From contig JANXEE010000014.1 of the NCBI GenBank assembly GCA_025058225.1, positions 1 to 59,801 on the forward strand: a stretch of DNA of 59,801 bases, read 5' to 3'. The DNA is from Candidatus Calditenuaceae archaeon. Its GTDB lineage: Archaea; Thermoproteota; Nitrososphaeria_A; Caldarchaeales; Calditenuaceae. The notes under the pieces are model-generated. The model saw nothing but the letters and a program-made list of their open reading frames with translations. It ran no database searches and was not told the origin of the DNA. The translations under genes were made by a program, and so were the position numbers. This document shows positions 6,855 through 16,445 of the stretch, in pieces (position 1 is the stretch's first letter; the number at the start of each line of letters is the position of its first letter).

Positions 6855-9137
6855 GTGAAGTCAGCAGAGCTTGTCTCCTGCCTGTTGGCCATGGCCTTTC
6901 TAGTCTCTCTCCTTCCCCCCACCTTCTCCGGCGAGGTGGAGACGGCGAACCCCATGCCGCCGCCGGTGCCGCACAAGTTCAACGCGTTCAAGCTGATCGC
7001 GCCGATGCTCACGGGGAGGTCTCCTCTGATCGCCGAGGGCATAGACCCGGTTACCAGCCTTCCTACCGGCGAGGTCGAGCGGGAGAAGAGGGCCCCCGAG
7101 GACAGGGGACAGCAGGGACCTAGGCTCACGCCGACGCCCGCGCTCCAAGCGCCCGGAGCGGCCGGAGTCCTGATACCCTTCAGGAGCCCGGCGCCGGCGT
7201 TCTCGAGGAACGTCCTCCTGACACGGGACTTCAGCCCCTTCCCGTACCAGACGGAGCCCCACATCGCCGTAAATCCGAGGAACCCCGACCACATCCTGGT
7301 GGGCGTGATAGACTACAACTTCCCAAGCGTCTCGGCCTACGTCTCGATCGACGGCGGTGAGACCTGGGAGGGCCCGAAGCTCGTCAAGTACCTGGGCAAG
7401 GACCTTGCGACCGGGGGAGATCCGGTCGTTGGTTTCGACAGGAACGGCGTGGCCTACTACGTGATGCTCTCGCTGGGGATCGAGGACGTCAGGATAGGTC
7501 CCTTCGTGATCGAAGAGGTGGTGTCCAGCGCGGGCGTCGCCGTCAGCACCGACGGAGGCTTCTCTTGGTCGGAGCCCGTCTCGTCGGCGAGGAGCAGGAT
7601 AACGCTCAGGAACGAGCGCGTCGACGAGCTCGGCAGGCTCAGGGGTCAGCTGGCCTTCGGGTTCATCGACAAGCCCTGGATGGCCGTGGGGCCCGACAGG
7701 GACGACCCGCGGCGGGACGCAGTTTACGTCACGTACACAGAGTTCGCGACGGTCTACGACCTGCTCTACATCGGGGAGCTGGTGTTCCTGGCGAACCCTG
7801 TGCTCGAGACCACGATAAAACTCGTGAAGGGCACCAACGAGGGCAGGACCTGGAGCGCGCCGATCAGCGTCAGCCCGACCGTGATCAGGTGGTTCGGGCC
7901 GGGAGGGCCAAAGAGGGTCCTTCAGGGCTCCAACGTCGCGGTGGCTCCTGACGGAACCGTCTACGTCGCCTACCTCGATACCCTAGACGACGGGGAGATG
8001 GAAGGGTTGGCGGAGATCAAGGTCGTCAGGAGCACCGACGGCGGAAGGACCTGGAGCAGGCCCGTGACGGCCGCGGTCTTCAACGAGATCCCCTTCACGC
8101 CCAGGAACGCCAACTTCAGGTACTGGGGCTCCGCGTTCCCGCAGATGGCCCTCGGCCCCCGGGGCGAGGTATACGTCGTCTTCGTGGGAAGGCCGGGTGA
8201 CAGGCCCCTCGACGACGGAGACGTCTACTTCGTCTCGAGCACCGACGGGGGCGCGACCTGGTCGAGGCCTTTGAGGCTTAACGACGACGACACCAACAGG
8301 CTCCAGTTCTTCCCCGCGATATCCGCGGACCCGAAGGGCGTGATACACGTCATCTGGGGCGACTTCAGGGACGACCCCAGCGAGACCCGTTACCACATCT
8401 ACTACACCAGGAGCGAGGACGGCGGCAGGACCTGGGGCTTCCTGATCAGGGAGATAGGCCAGAGGGTCGTCAACACGAGGGTCACCGACGCCTACTCGAA
8501 CCCCAACTTCTGCTTCCCGAATGGGGCCTTCATAGGCGACTATTTCGCGATCAAGGCGACTGAGAACGACGTCTACGCGGTCTGGGCCGACTGCAGGCTG
8601 GGAGAGTTCCTCGGACTCAACCAGAAGATCGGGTTCGCGCGTGTCAGGCCCATGCGTTCGCCGAGCGTCTTCATAGGGCCTTCAGTCGGCACCAGCGGCC
8701 AGAGCGTCACGATCAGGGGCACCAACTTTCAGCCCGACTCCAACGTCTACATCGAGGTCTCAGGGTCCGTGATCGCGACCACTAAGTCCGGGCCCGACGG
8801 GAGCTTCACGGTCAGGCTCTTCATGCCCGTCACGACCGAGGGCACCCAGACGGTCGTCGTCTACGACCAGACCGGCAACTTCGCATCGGCGTCCTTCTAC
8901 ACTCAGGTCGGAATCGACACGCTCTGGAGGGGCTTCGAACAGATGAGGTCCCTCTCCGGCCAGATCTTCGACTCCATAAAGGCCCTCAACCGGACTTCCT
9001 CGAACCCGGAAGGTGTCACGGCCCCGAGAGGCACCGAGAGCGACTGGCTGATGCCGGTCCTGTTGACGGTGGCAGCCGTCGCGGCGCTCAACACCGCCCT
9101 GCTGGTAGTCCTCTTGGTCAGATCGCGGAGGAGGTGA
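6855..9137 (+). CDS. Secreted Asp-box (BNR repeat) protein with C-terminal membrane anchor
   Basis: Extracellular protein of 760 residues. Residues 1-25 form a signal peptide (LLAMAFLVSLLPPTFSG). At least six Asp-box motifs of sialidase-type propellers follow: SIDGGETW, STDGGFSW, STDGGRTW, STDGGATW, SEDGGRTW and the variant GTNEGRTW. Residues about 610-690 resemble an IPT/TIG-like Ig domain (SVTIRGTNFQPDSNVYIEV). A single C-terminal membrane helix ends LLVVLLVRSRRR. Sialidase catalytic residues cannot be assigned, so this may be a glycan-binding or glycosidase-like propeller rather than an active enzyme. GTG at 6855 fits a TATA-like CTTAATAAC about 27 nt upstream. The ABC importer genes follow within a few nucleotides, which suggests that it processes or captures the imported substrate. 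Confidence 0.82.
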   Translation: MKSAELVSCLLAMAFLVSLLPPTFSGEVETANPMPPPVPHKFNAFKLIAPMLTGRSPLIAEGIDPVTSLPTGEVEREKRAPEDRGQQGPRLTPTPALQAPGAAGVLIPFRSPAPAFSRNVLLTRDFSPFPYQTEPHIAVNPRNPDHILVGVIDYNFPSVSAYVSIDGGETWEGPKLVKYLGKDLATGGDPVVGFDRNGVAYYVMLSLGIEDVRIGPFVIEEVVSSAGVAVSTDGGFSWSEPVSSARSRITLRNERVDELGRLRGQLAFGFIDKPWMAVGPDRDDPRRDAVYVTYTEFATVYDLLYIGELVFLANPVLETTIKLVKGTNEGRTWSAPISVSPTVIRWFGPGGPKRVLQGSNVAVAPDGTVYVAYLDTLDDGEMEGLAEIKVVRSTDGGRTWSRPVTAAVFNEIPFTPRNANFRYWGSAFPQMALGPRGEVYVVFVGRPGDRPLDDGDVYFVSSTDGGATWSRPLRLNDDDTNRLQFFPAISADPKGVIHVIWGDFRDDPSETRYHIYYTRSEDGGRTWGFLIREIGQRVVNTRVTDAYSNPNFCFPNGAFIGDYFAIKATENDVYAVWADCRLGEFLGLNQKIGFARVRPMRSPSVFIGPSVGTSGQSVTIRGTNFQPDSNVYIEVSGSVIATTKSGPDGSFTVRLFMPVTTEGTQTVVVYDQTGNFASASFYTQVGIDTLWRGFEQMRSLSGQIFDSIKALNRTSSNPEGVTAPRGTESDWLMPVLLTVAAVAALNTALLVVLLVRSRRR

Positions 9138-9161
9138 ACGGGCATCAGGTATACCGCCGGC

Positions 9162-11690
9162 GTGCTGGTCGTCGCGATCGTCGCAGTTCTGCTGTTTGCA
9201 CCGATGCCGTCCCTCGCTCAGGAGGTGAAGGGCCCGGCTGTCGATAGGGTGATCTTCAGGGGCCTCGGGTCGCAGGACATCGCGGAGCTCGAGATGAGGG
9301 CCGGCAACATCGACCTCTTCTTCTACAACCTCAAGACTGAAGCTGCGAGGGCCCTCAGGGCAAGGGGGGACATCAGGCTGGTGGAGGTCCCCTCGTCGAC
9401 CGTTGCGATCATCCTCAACCCGGCACCCGCGCCATCGGGCGAGCTTAACCCGTTCTCCATCAAGGAGGTGAGGTACGCGATGCAGTTCCTCGTCGACAGG
9501 GAGACGATCGCCTCCAGGTTCTACGGCGGCATGGCGATCCCGATGTACACGCACGTCTCGCCGATGGACCTCGACCAACTGACGGTCGAGGACGTCATAT
9601 CCAGGCGCGGCATAAGGTACGATCCTGAGTACGCGAGGCAGGTCGTTAGTGACGCGATGAGGAGGGCCGGTGCTGAGCTGAGGGGCGGTATCTGGTACTT
9701 CGGCGGAAAGCCCGTCACGGTCAGGGTCATCATCAGGCCCGAGGACGAGAGGAGGGAGATAGGGTTGGCGTTCGTCGCGGAGCTGAAGAGGCTCGGGTTC
9801 AACGTCGAGGAGATCCTGCTCGAGTTCGGGCTGGCGATTCAGAGAGTTTACTCGACTGATCCGAGGACCTTCGCCTGGCACGCCTACACCGAGGGATGGG
9901 GAAGAGGTGCTGTCGAGCGGTACGACTCTACGGGGATCAACCAGTTCTGCGCTCCGTGGCTGGGCAACATGCCTGGATGGAGGGAGGTGGGCTTCTGGCA
10001 GTACGAGAACCCGCGGCTCGACGAGCTCGGCCAGAGGATCTTCAAGGGGGAGTTCAGGGACTTCAACGACCGGAACGAGCTCTACCGGAGCGCGACCGAC
10101 CTCTGCCTCGACGAGTCCATACGGGTCTGGGTCGTCACCGTGATGAACTCCTATCCCGTGGCACCGGCCGTGAGGAACCTCATCACGGACCTCGTGGCGG
10201 GCGTCAGGTCCGTCTTCAGCCTCAGGGAGGCCTCCATCGAGGGAAGGAACGTCATCAGAGTCGGGCACCTCTGGGTCGACACGGAGAGGACCACGTGGAA
10301 TCCTGTGGGTGGGTTCGGGGACGTCTACAGCGTCGACATCTGGAGGTATCTGGTAGATTCGCCGCTGGTCCGTGATCCCGTCTCGGGGAGGACGGTCCCG
10401 TTCAGGTCCGAGTTCAGGGTCGAGACTGCAGGTCCCGCAGGAACGCTCACCGTGCCTCCGGACGCCTTCACCTGGAACGCCGATGCCGGTGCGTGGAGGC
10501 GGGTCGTGCCCGGAACCACAGCGAGGAGCAAGGTCACGTTCGACATGTCCAAGTACATAGGAACCAGGTGGCACCACGGCCAGCCCATCACGTGGGCAGA
10601 TGTCCTCTATTCCATTTACCAAGGCTTTGATATGTCATACAACTCAAACAAGAATAGAATAGAGACAGCGATCGCGGTTACCAGCAGGCCTTTCCTCGAG
10701 ACCGTGAAGGGCATACGGATAGTTGGTGACAGGTACCTGGAGGTATACGTCGATTACTGGAACTTCGAGACCGACAAGATCGCTGAGTATGCGGCGATCG
10801 GGTTTCCGTCGATGCCGTGGGAGTTATACGCTGCGATGGACGAGCTAGTCTTCAACAGGAGGAGGGCTGCCTACAGCGACACGGCAGCCTTCCGCTTCAA
10901 CGTGATCTGGCTCAACCTCGTCAAGGAGGTTCACGGCAGACTGCTGGTGGACGTCCTGAGGTCCTTCACGGAGAGGCGCTTCGTACCGGAGACCGTCTTC
11001 ACGCTCGACGGGCGGAGTCTCGTCTCTCCAGCGGAGGCCCTGAGCAGGTATGAGGCCGCGATCTCGTGGTTCAACTCGAGGAGGCACCTCGTGATCAGCA
11101 ACGGCCCCTTCTACCTCGACAGGTTCGACGGAGCTGCTCAGACAGCCGAGATAGCCGCGTTCAGGGACGCGACCTATCCGTTCTCGAAGGGCAGTCTGAT
11201 GGGGTTCGCGAAGGAGGCCAGGTTACCGACGGCCTCTCCGGAGGGGAGGCTGGAGGTGGTCATCGGCAGCGACTCCACTCTGACCTTCAGGGCCACCGGT
11301 GACCCGGGGACGAAGGCCAGCGTCAGGGTTTACGAGGGTGGTACCGGCAGGGTCGTCTTCAGGTCGGCCGATGTGCCGGTGGAGGGCGGAAGGATAAGGG
11401 TCACGCTGCCGACGGCCATCACGTCACAGCTGAGGAGAGGCCTCTTGGTCGTCGACGTAAGTCTCTACAACCCCGAAAACCTAGGCGTCATCAGGACGTT
11501 CCGGTTCACGACGGAGGCCCTTCCGGCCGGTGCGCCACCGACGCAGGTCACCCAGACTCCGGGAACCGTGACTGCCCCACAGCAGCCCCAGCAGCTTCCG
11601 CTGACCACCGTCGCGATCGGAGTCGTAGCGGCAATCGTTGCGGTAACGGCCGTCCTCTTGGTGATGCTGAGGAGAAGAAAGGGTAGCTGA
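9162..11690 (+). CDS. ABC transporter substrate-binding protein, family 5 (peptide/sugar type)
   Basis: Membrane-anchored solute-binding protein of about 842 residues, long for the family. It begins with a hydrophobic signal segment (LVVAIVAVLLFAPMPSLAQE). Family 5 features include the segment NPFSIKEVRYAMQFLVDRETIA near 90 and a second lobe where KVTFDMSKYIG precedes WHHGQPITWADVLYSIY (about 460). The C-terminus has a beta-sandwich-like stretch, a Pro/Gln/Thr linker (APPTQVTQTPGTVTAPQQPQ) and a membrane helix ending RRRKGS. GTG at 9162 leaves no basic residue before the hydrophobic core. An in-frame ATC at 9144 would give IRYTAGVLVVA and is preceded by GGAGGTGA, so the true start may be that rare codon. 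The permease gene overlaps its stop by 1 nt. Confidence 0.85.
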   Translation: MLVVAIVAVLLFAPMPSLAQEVKGPAVDRVIFRGLGSQDIAELEMRAGNIDLFFYNLKTEAARALRARGDIRLVEVPSSTVAIILNPAPAPSGELNPFSIKEVRYAMQFLVDRETIASRFYGGMAIPMYTHVSPMDLDQLTVEDVISRRGIRYDPEYARQVVSDAMRRAGAELRGGIWYFGGKPVTVRVIIRPEDERREIGLAFVAELKRLGFNVEEILLEFGLAIQRVYSTDPRTFAWHAYTEGWGRGAVERYDSTGINQFCAPWLGNMPGWREVGFWQYENPRLDELGQRIFKGEFRDFNDRNELYRSATDLCLDESIRVWVVTVMNSYPVAPAVRNLITDLVAGVRSVFSLREASIEGRNVIRVGHLWVDTERTTWNPVGGFGDVYSVDIWRYLVDSPLVRDPVSGRTVPFRSEFRVETAGPAGTLTVPPDAFTWNADAGAWRRVVPGTTARSKVTFDMSKYIGTRWHHGQPITWADVLYSIYQGFDMSYNSNKNRIETAIAVTSRPFLETVKGIRIVGDRYLEVYVDYWNFETDKIAEYAAIGFPSMPWELYAAMDELVFNRRRAAYSDTAAFRFNVIWLNLVKEVHGRLLVDVLRSFTERRFVPETVFTLDGRSLVSPAEALSRYEAAISWFNSRRHLVISNGPFYLDRFDGAAQTAEIAAFRDATYPFSKGSLMGFAKEARLPTASPEGRLEVVIGSDSTLTFRATGDPGTKASVRVYEGGTGRVVFRSADVPVEGGRIRVTLPTAITSQLRRGLLVVDVSLYNPENLGVIRTFRFTTEALPAGAPPTQVTQTPGTVTAPQQPQQLPLTTVAIGVVAAIVAVTAVLLVMLRRRKGS

Positions 11691-12730
11691 TGTTCAGAAG
11701 GCTGCTCTCCCGTGCCCTGACCCTGACGGCTGTCCTCATTACGGTCCTCACGCTCCTCACGGTAGTCCTAGGGGCTACGGGTTACTCCGACAGGATCATC
11801 CAGTCCCTCATCGGCGAGCAGCTCAGGTCGATGCGCGAGAGTCTGGCCCAGAGGATCAGGGACCCTGAGGAGCTGGAGAGGGCCCTCTCCGGTCTCAAGT
11901 CGGAGATGGAAAGGGCCTACGGGCTCGACAGGCCGTGGTACACGAGGATCCCCGAGACGGTCCTCAGGGTTCTGACGCTGGACCTGGGCGACTCCAGGAC
12001 TGCCAGGAGCACCTCCGGCAGCACGAAGGTCATCGACGTCCTCTCCGAGAGGATCCCGAACACCGTTGTCCTCGTAACGACGGCGATGCTGATCTCCTCC
12101 CTGCTGGGCCTCTACATCGGCGCGACGCTCTCAAAGCGCGTCGGGACACGACTCGAGAGGTCCGTCACGTACCTCTCCGCGGTCTCCAACAGCTTACCGA
12201 GCTGGTGGACAGGCATACTGCTGCTGATCGTCTTCGCGTATCAGCTCAGATTGTTCCCGGGCTCGGGCATGTTCAGCAGTCCACCTCCCGAGGGGGCGCT
12301 GGAGAGGGCCGTCGACGTCCTCTGGCACTCGGTGCTACCCGTGACGACGCTCGTCCTGATATCGATAGGGCCTTCGATCTACGCCAGCAGGACCCTCTTG
12401 CTTAACGTCGCACAGGAGGACTTCGTCTCGGTCGCGAGGTCCAAGGGCCTCCCGGAGAGGGTCGTCTCGCTCAGGTACGTCCTCAGGCCCGCCTCACCTC
12501 CGATTGTGACCGGCCTGGCGCTGTCGCTGCCGGCGTCGCTCGGTGGAGCGATACTCACGGAGACCGTCTTCAACTGGCCAGGGATGGGAAGGCTCTACTA
12601 CAACGCGGTCATCATGGGCGACGAGGTGCTGATCGTCGCGCTCACCTACCTCTTCACGCTGATGTACGTCGCCGCGAGGTTCATCCTCGAGGTCCTCTAT
12701 CACCTGCTGGATCCACGGGTGAGGGTCTAG
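11690..12730 (+). CDS. ABC transporter permease, DppB/OppB-like
   Basis: Integral membrane permease of 346 residues for a peptide/opine/sugar-type importer. The N-terminal helix (residues 8-30) is followed by an extracytoplasmic segment of about 100 residues, as in DppB. A membrane core of about five helices follows, with the cytoplasmic EAA-like loop DFVSVARSKGLPERVVSLRY near 245, which contacts the ATPase. ATG overlaps the stop of the binding-protein gene by 1 nt (TGATG), so translation is probably coupled. The second permease starts immediately after its stop codon. The transporter ATPases that normally follow are missing from the window. Confidence 0.9.
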   Translation: MFRRLLSRALTLTAVLITVLTLLTVVLGATGYSDRIIQSLIGEQLRSMRESLAQRIRDPEELERALSGLKSEMERAYGLDRPWYTRIPETVLRVLTLDLGDSRTARSTSGSTKVIDVLSERIPNTVVLVTTAMLISSLLGLYIGATLSKRVGTRLERSVTYLSAVSNSLPSWWTGILLLIVFAYQLRLFPGSGMFSSPPPEGALERAVDVLWHSVLPVTTLVLISIGPSIYASRTLLLNVAQEDFVSVARSKGLPERVVSLRYVLRPASPPIVTGLALSLPASLGGAILTETVFNWPGMGRLYYNAVIMGDEVLIVALTYLFTLMYVAARFILEVLYHLLDPRVRV

Positions 12731-14119
12731 TTGAGCGCGTCCGGTTCCTGGAAGCTCCTCACCTCCACCTGGTCGGGAAGGGTGGGCGTCTCGCTCCTAG
12801 CGGCGATGGTCGTCGTGTCGGCTCTGGTGTTGATCCTCATGCCCCTCGACTTCGGTACGAGGTACTGGAACGACCCTGCGCACTGGATGGAGCTGCCGAA
12901 GGCCGTGCCGCCTGCGTGGTACGCGTGGTTCACAGGTTCTCCCTACTTCCCCCAGACCAAGTTGACGCTCCTGAGGGTTGGAGATGACGCGGGATTCGTC
13001 ACATACGTCGGCGGTCTCAAGTACGATTACGAAGTCCTACCCTCGCACGTGTTAGTGGTCATTCGGGGAGTGAGGTTCTCCGGTGATCCGCCGACGATCG
13101 CCGTCGACCTGCTCAGGCCGGACGGTCTGCGCCTCCCTCTGGCCAGGGTGCTAGTGCCTCCCCCCTCACCTCAGGAGAGGAGCCCCTACGTCAGGTGGTC
13201 AGATCCGCCTCTGAGGGCCGCGCCGGAGAGTTCACAGGACTTCATCACAGCACTAACAGGCTGGTTCTCAGCCACGTATAGCGCCGAGGTCAGCGGGGTC
13301 ACCTCAAGGATGGCCTTCGCTCTCCCCACGTCGATGGGGCCGGTGCCCCTGAAGGGCGAGTACGTCCTGGTCGCCAGGCTCTTCGGTTCACCCGGTGACG
13401 GCGTAGATTCGGTCTCCGTGGTGCTGGGAGGGTCGCACTACGGTCTGGCAGGCACCGACGTGGTCGGAAGGGACATCTTCCTCGGACTCCTCTACGGCTT
13501 CCCGGTGGCGCTGGGAATCGGCGCGTTCGCTTCGGTTCTGGTCACGGCCATAGGAACGCTCCTGGGCCTCCTCAGCGGCTACTACAGGGGTCTTCTGGAG
13601 GAGGCCATACAGAGGGTCGCGGACGTGGTGGCCAACGTCCCCCTCCTGCCGCTCCTGGTCTTCCTCTCCTTCCTCCTGAGGCCCGGCATCCTAACCATCA
13701 TGTCGATACTCGTGCTCTTCTCTTGGCCTGGACTCACCATAATAGTGAGGTCGATGGTGCTTCAGGTGATAGAGATGCCGTTCGTAGAAGCCGCTAAGGC
13801 CGAAGGCGCGGGTGACATGAGGGTGATCCTGCATCACGTCCTTCCACAGATCGCTCCCTACGTAGCTGCCCAGATGGTCTTCTTCGTGCCTTCGGCGATC
13901 CTCGCAGAGGCGGGGCTGAGCTTCCTCGGGCTAGGAGACCCAACTATTCCAACGTGGGGTCAGATACTGGAGCTCGGGTTCAGGACCGGCGCTGTCTTCA
14001 CCGGCTACTGGTGGTGGGTCATACCGCCCGGACTTCTGCTGGTCCTCACAGGCGTCGCCTTCGCGTCGATCGCGCTGGGGCTCGAACCGCTCGTCAACCC
14101 GAGACTGAGGAAGGCCTGA
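12731..14119 (+). CDS. ABC transporter permease, DppC/OppC-like, with large extracytoplasmic insertion
   Basis: Second permease, 462 residues. After the first membrane helix (about 20-38) comes an unusually long non-membrane region of roughly 185 residues. The canonical DppC segment GLAGTDVVGRDIFLGLLYG then appears near 237, followed by five membrane helices. The EAA loop reads EMPFVEAAKAEGAGDMRVILHHVLP near 355, and the conserved AGLSFLGLGDPTIPTWGQIL near 397. Bacterial DppC has only a short loop before the GTD motif, so the insertion is a probable substrate- or partner-facing domain. The TTG start at 12731 directly follows the previous stop. The operon ends here; the pyrophosphatase gene converges from the other strand. 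Confidence 0.88.
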   Translation: MSASGSWKLLTSTWSGRVGVSLLAAMVVVSALVLILMPLDFGTRYWNDPAHWMELPKAVPPAWYAWFTGSPYFPQTKLTLLRVGDDAGFVTYVGGLKYDYEVLPSHVLVVIRGVRFSGDPPTIAVDLLRPDGLRLPLARVLVPPPSPQERSPYVRWSDPPLRAAPESSQDFITALTGWFSATYSAEVSGVTSRMAFALPTSMGPVPLKGEYVLVARLFGSPGDGVDSVSVVLGGSHYGLAGTDVVGRDIFLGLLYGFPVALGIGAFASVLVTAIGTLLGLLSGYYRGLLEEAIQRVADVVANVPLLPLLVFLSFLLRPGILTIMSILVLFSWPGLTIIVRSMVLQVIEMPFVEAAKAEGAGDMRVILHHVLPQIAPYVAAQMVFFVPSAILAEAGLSFLGLGDPTIPTWGQILELGFRTGAVFTGYWWWVIPPGLLLVLTGVAFASIALGLEPLVNPRLRKA

Positions 14120-14148
14120 TCGATAGATGCTTTCAGGTTGCGGACTCC

Positions 14149-16314
14149 TCAGAGCGTCAGCAGGGAGTAGATGAAGAGCGGTATGAAGACCAGAGAGAGC
14201 GTGTTAAGCAGCTTGATCAGTATGTGCAGGCTCGGGGCGTAGGTGTCCTTCATCGGGTCACCGACGGTGTCGCCGACCACCGCTGCCTTGTGTGCGTCCG
14301 AACCCTTCTTCCCCGCGATCTCGAGGTACTTCTTCGCGTTGTCCATCGCGGCCCCTCCGTAGAACCCTACTATCGCGAGCGGTATCGCTGAGATCGTCGC
14401 TCCTATTACCAGCGCGCCGACTGCCTTCCACCCGAGCAGGACGCCGACCAGGATGGGGGCCAGCGTGACCACGAGCGTCGGTGTGACCATGAGCTTGAGC
14501 GCGGTCCTGGTCGAGATGTCGACGCACCTCCCGTACTCGGGCCTCGCAGCCCCGTTCAGGAGTCCCGGAATGGTCCGGAACTGTCTCCTTACCTCCTCGA
14601 CCATCAGGAAGGCCCCGTTGGCGACAGCGTTGACCGCGTAACCCGAGAACAGGAACGGTATCATCGCGCCGATGAAGAGCCCTATGAGGACCGTCGGGGA
14701 GTTGAGCTGGAGCTGGTTCGAGAGCTGCTCGATCTGAAGCAGTAGTCTCTGCGACTGCGCCGGCGTTAGGTGGCTCAGCTCGATGATTCCCGCGAGGTAC
14801 CTGCCGACCTCTAGGAGGAAAGCCTGGAACAACAGCAGGGCCGCGAGCGCCGCGGACCCCATCGCGTAGGACTTCGTAAGGGCCTTGGTCGTGTTGCCCA
14901 GCGCGTCCAACGGTTCCAACCTGTCCCTCGTCTCCTTAGGTGCGTTCGCCATCTCCGCGATGCCTCCTGCGTTGTCGACGATCGGGCCCACTCCGTCCAT
15001 CGTGAGCACGAAACCTGCGGTAGATAGCATGCCCATGGTGGCCATGGTCGTGCCGAAGACTCCTCCGAGGAAGAGGTCCGGAAGTCCAGCCATCTTGGCC
15101 CACTCGATCCCCAGCAGGTACGAGACTACTATCGCGACCACCACGGTTATCACGGGGAGCGCTGTGGAGATCATTCCGACCGCGAGCCCTGAGACCACCG
15201 TCAGAGCGGGTCCGGACTCGCTGTTGCTGGCTATGGATCCCACGTATTTGGACCTTAAGCTGGTGTAGATCTCGCTGTAGAACATGATGAGAATTCCAGC
15301 TACCAGGCCCACCAACATGGAGACGTAGAGGGGGAGGAAGCTCTGCCCGAAGACCGTGGAGGAGATCAGGTACATTAGGACAGCGGCTGTAACCGAGGTG
15401 ACTATAAGCCCGTTCCTCAGCGGCTCTATCGCGTCCTTGAAGCCCCTCTGGTAGACGGCCCACCCGACTCCCGCGAGCGTTGCAACGACGCCTACCGCCC
15501 TGACGAGCAACGGCATCACGACGTAGTCCTCGTTTATCCGCTGGAAGAGGATGATCGAGACCATCAGAGCGATGATCATGCCGCCGAGGTTCTCCGCGGT
15601 CACAGACTCGAAGAGGTCTGCACCCCTTCCGGCCTCATCTCCCACGTTGTCGCCCACCTGGTCCGCTATCACTGCAGGGTTCCTGGGGTCGTCCTCGGGG
15701 ATACCCACCTCGACCTTCCCTACTAGGTCTGCACCGATGTCGGCGCTCTTGGTGTAGATCCCCCCACCCAGCTGAGCGAAGAGGGCCGCGAGGCTCGCAC
15801 CGAACCCGAAGCCCGCCAGTATGCCGGGATCCCTGAAGACCCAGTAGAGTATCGAGAGGCCGAGGAGGCTCATCGCGATCACCGCAAGTCCCAAGGCCGC
15901 TCCGCCCAGCGTCGCAACCCTGAGCGAGGAGACCGAGTCCTTCGACGCAGCGTAGGCGGTCCTTACGTTGGCTCTCGTCGCCGAGTCCATCGCGATGCTC
16001 GCCGCGATCAGAGAGAACGTCACGCCGAGGATGAAGCTGCCACCGATGGAGAGGCCGTAGCTGAAACCTCCCATCGCGGGGAAGGCCCCGAAGCTCACGA
16101 CGATCAGCAAGAATATGAAGGCGGCGATCACGTAGATCGTTTTGTACTGCCTCTTGAGGTATGCAGATGAACCCTCCCTGATGGCCGCCCATACGGAGAC
16201 AAACGCGTCAGGACCCTTCGGATACCTGTTGACCAGAATGACGAACGCCACCGCGGTCAGCGCTCCGAGCGCCCCAAGTGCCGTTGTGAGGATCATCGGG
16301 TCTATCCACATCAC
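14149..16314 (-). CDS. hppA: Membrane-bound proton-translocating pyrophosphatase, K+-independent type
   Basis: Polytopic ion pump of 721 residues that couples hydrolysis of pyrophosphate to proton export. About 16 membrane helices are apparent. Substrate and Mg-binding motifs are ADIGADLVGKVEVGIPEDDPRNPAVIADQVGDNVGD near 190 and GDTVGDPMKD near 690. The potassium-switch position reads GNTTKALTKS, with Lys where K+-dependent enzymes have Ala, so the pump should be K+-independent. The block after DNVGD reads EAGRGADLFES, where many family members have a small residue and Met. A TATA-like GTTTAAATGC about 28 nt upstream supports the start at 16314; GTG is directly followed by ATG, so either could be used. 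It stands alone and converges on the permease gene. Confidence 0.95.
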   Translation of the reverse strand: MMWIDPMILTTALGALGALTAVAFVILVNRYPKGPDAFVSVWAAIREGSSAYLKRQYKTIYVIAAFIFLLIVVSFGAFPAMGGFSYGLSIGGSFILGVTFSLIAASIAMDSATRANVRTAYAASKDSVSSLRVATLGGAALGLAVIAMSLLGLSILYWVFRDPGILAGFGFGASLAALFAQLGGGIYTKSADIGADLVGKVEVGIPEDDPRNPAVIADQVGDNVGDEAGRGADLFESVTAENLGGMIIALMVSIILFQRINEDYVVMPLLVRAVGVVATLAGVGWAVYQRGFKDAIEPLRNGLIVTSVTAAVLMYLISSTVFGQSFLPLYVSMLVGLVAGILIMFYSEIYTSLRSKYVGSIASNSESGPALTVVSGLAVGMISTALPVITVVVAIVVSYLLGIEWAKMAGLPDLFLGGVFGTTMATMGMLSTAGFVLTMDGVGPIVDNAGGIAEMANAPKETRDRLEPLDALGNTTKALTKSYAMGSAALAALLLFQAFLLEVGRYLAGIIELSHLTPAQSQRLLLQIEQLSNQLQLNSPTVLIGLFIGAMIPFLFSGYAVNAVANGAFLMVEEVRRQFRTIPGLLNGAARPEYGRCVDISTRTALKLMVTPTLVVTLAPILVGVLLGWKAVGALVIGATISAIPLAIVGFYGGAAMDNAKKYLEIAGKKGSDAHKAAVVGDTVGDPMKDTYAPSLHILIKLLNTLSLVFIPLFIYSLLTL

Positions 16315-16445
16315 TTCAGGTTCCTACTTCTCGAAGCATTTAAACTAAATCCATCCTGGGTCGGGCCAGAGTTCGCGGCCGAAAAGAGGTCCCAAATTTG
16401 ATGCGGCGTCCGGACGTTCCGCAGGACAGGCAGACAGACTGTGTC

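Noticed and set aside
8760-10622. 620-residue minus-strand ORF across the Asp-box and binding-protein genes
   Set aside because: Composition is an Arg/Pro/Asp/Gly-rich mirror of GC-rich coding on the other strand; no motifs.
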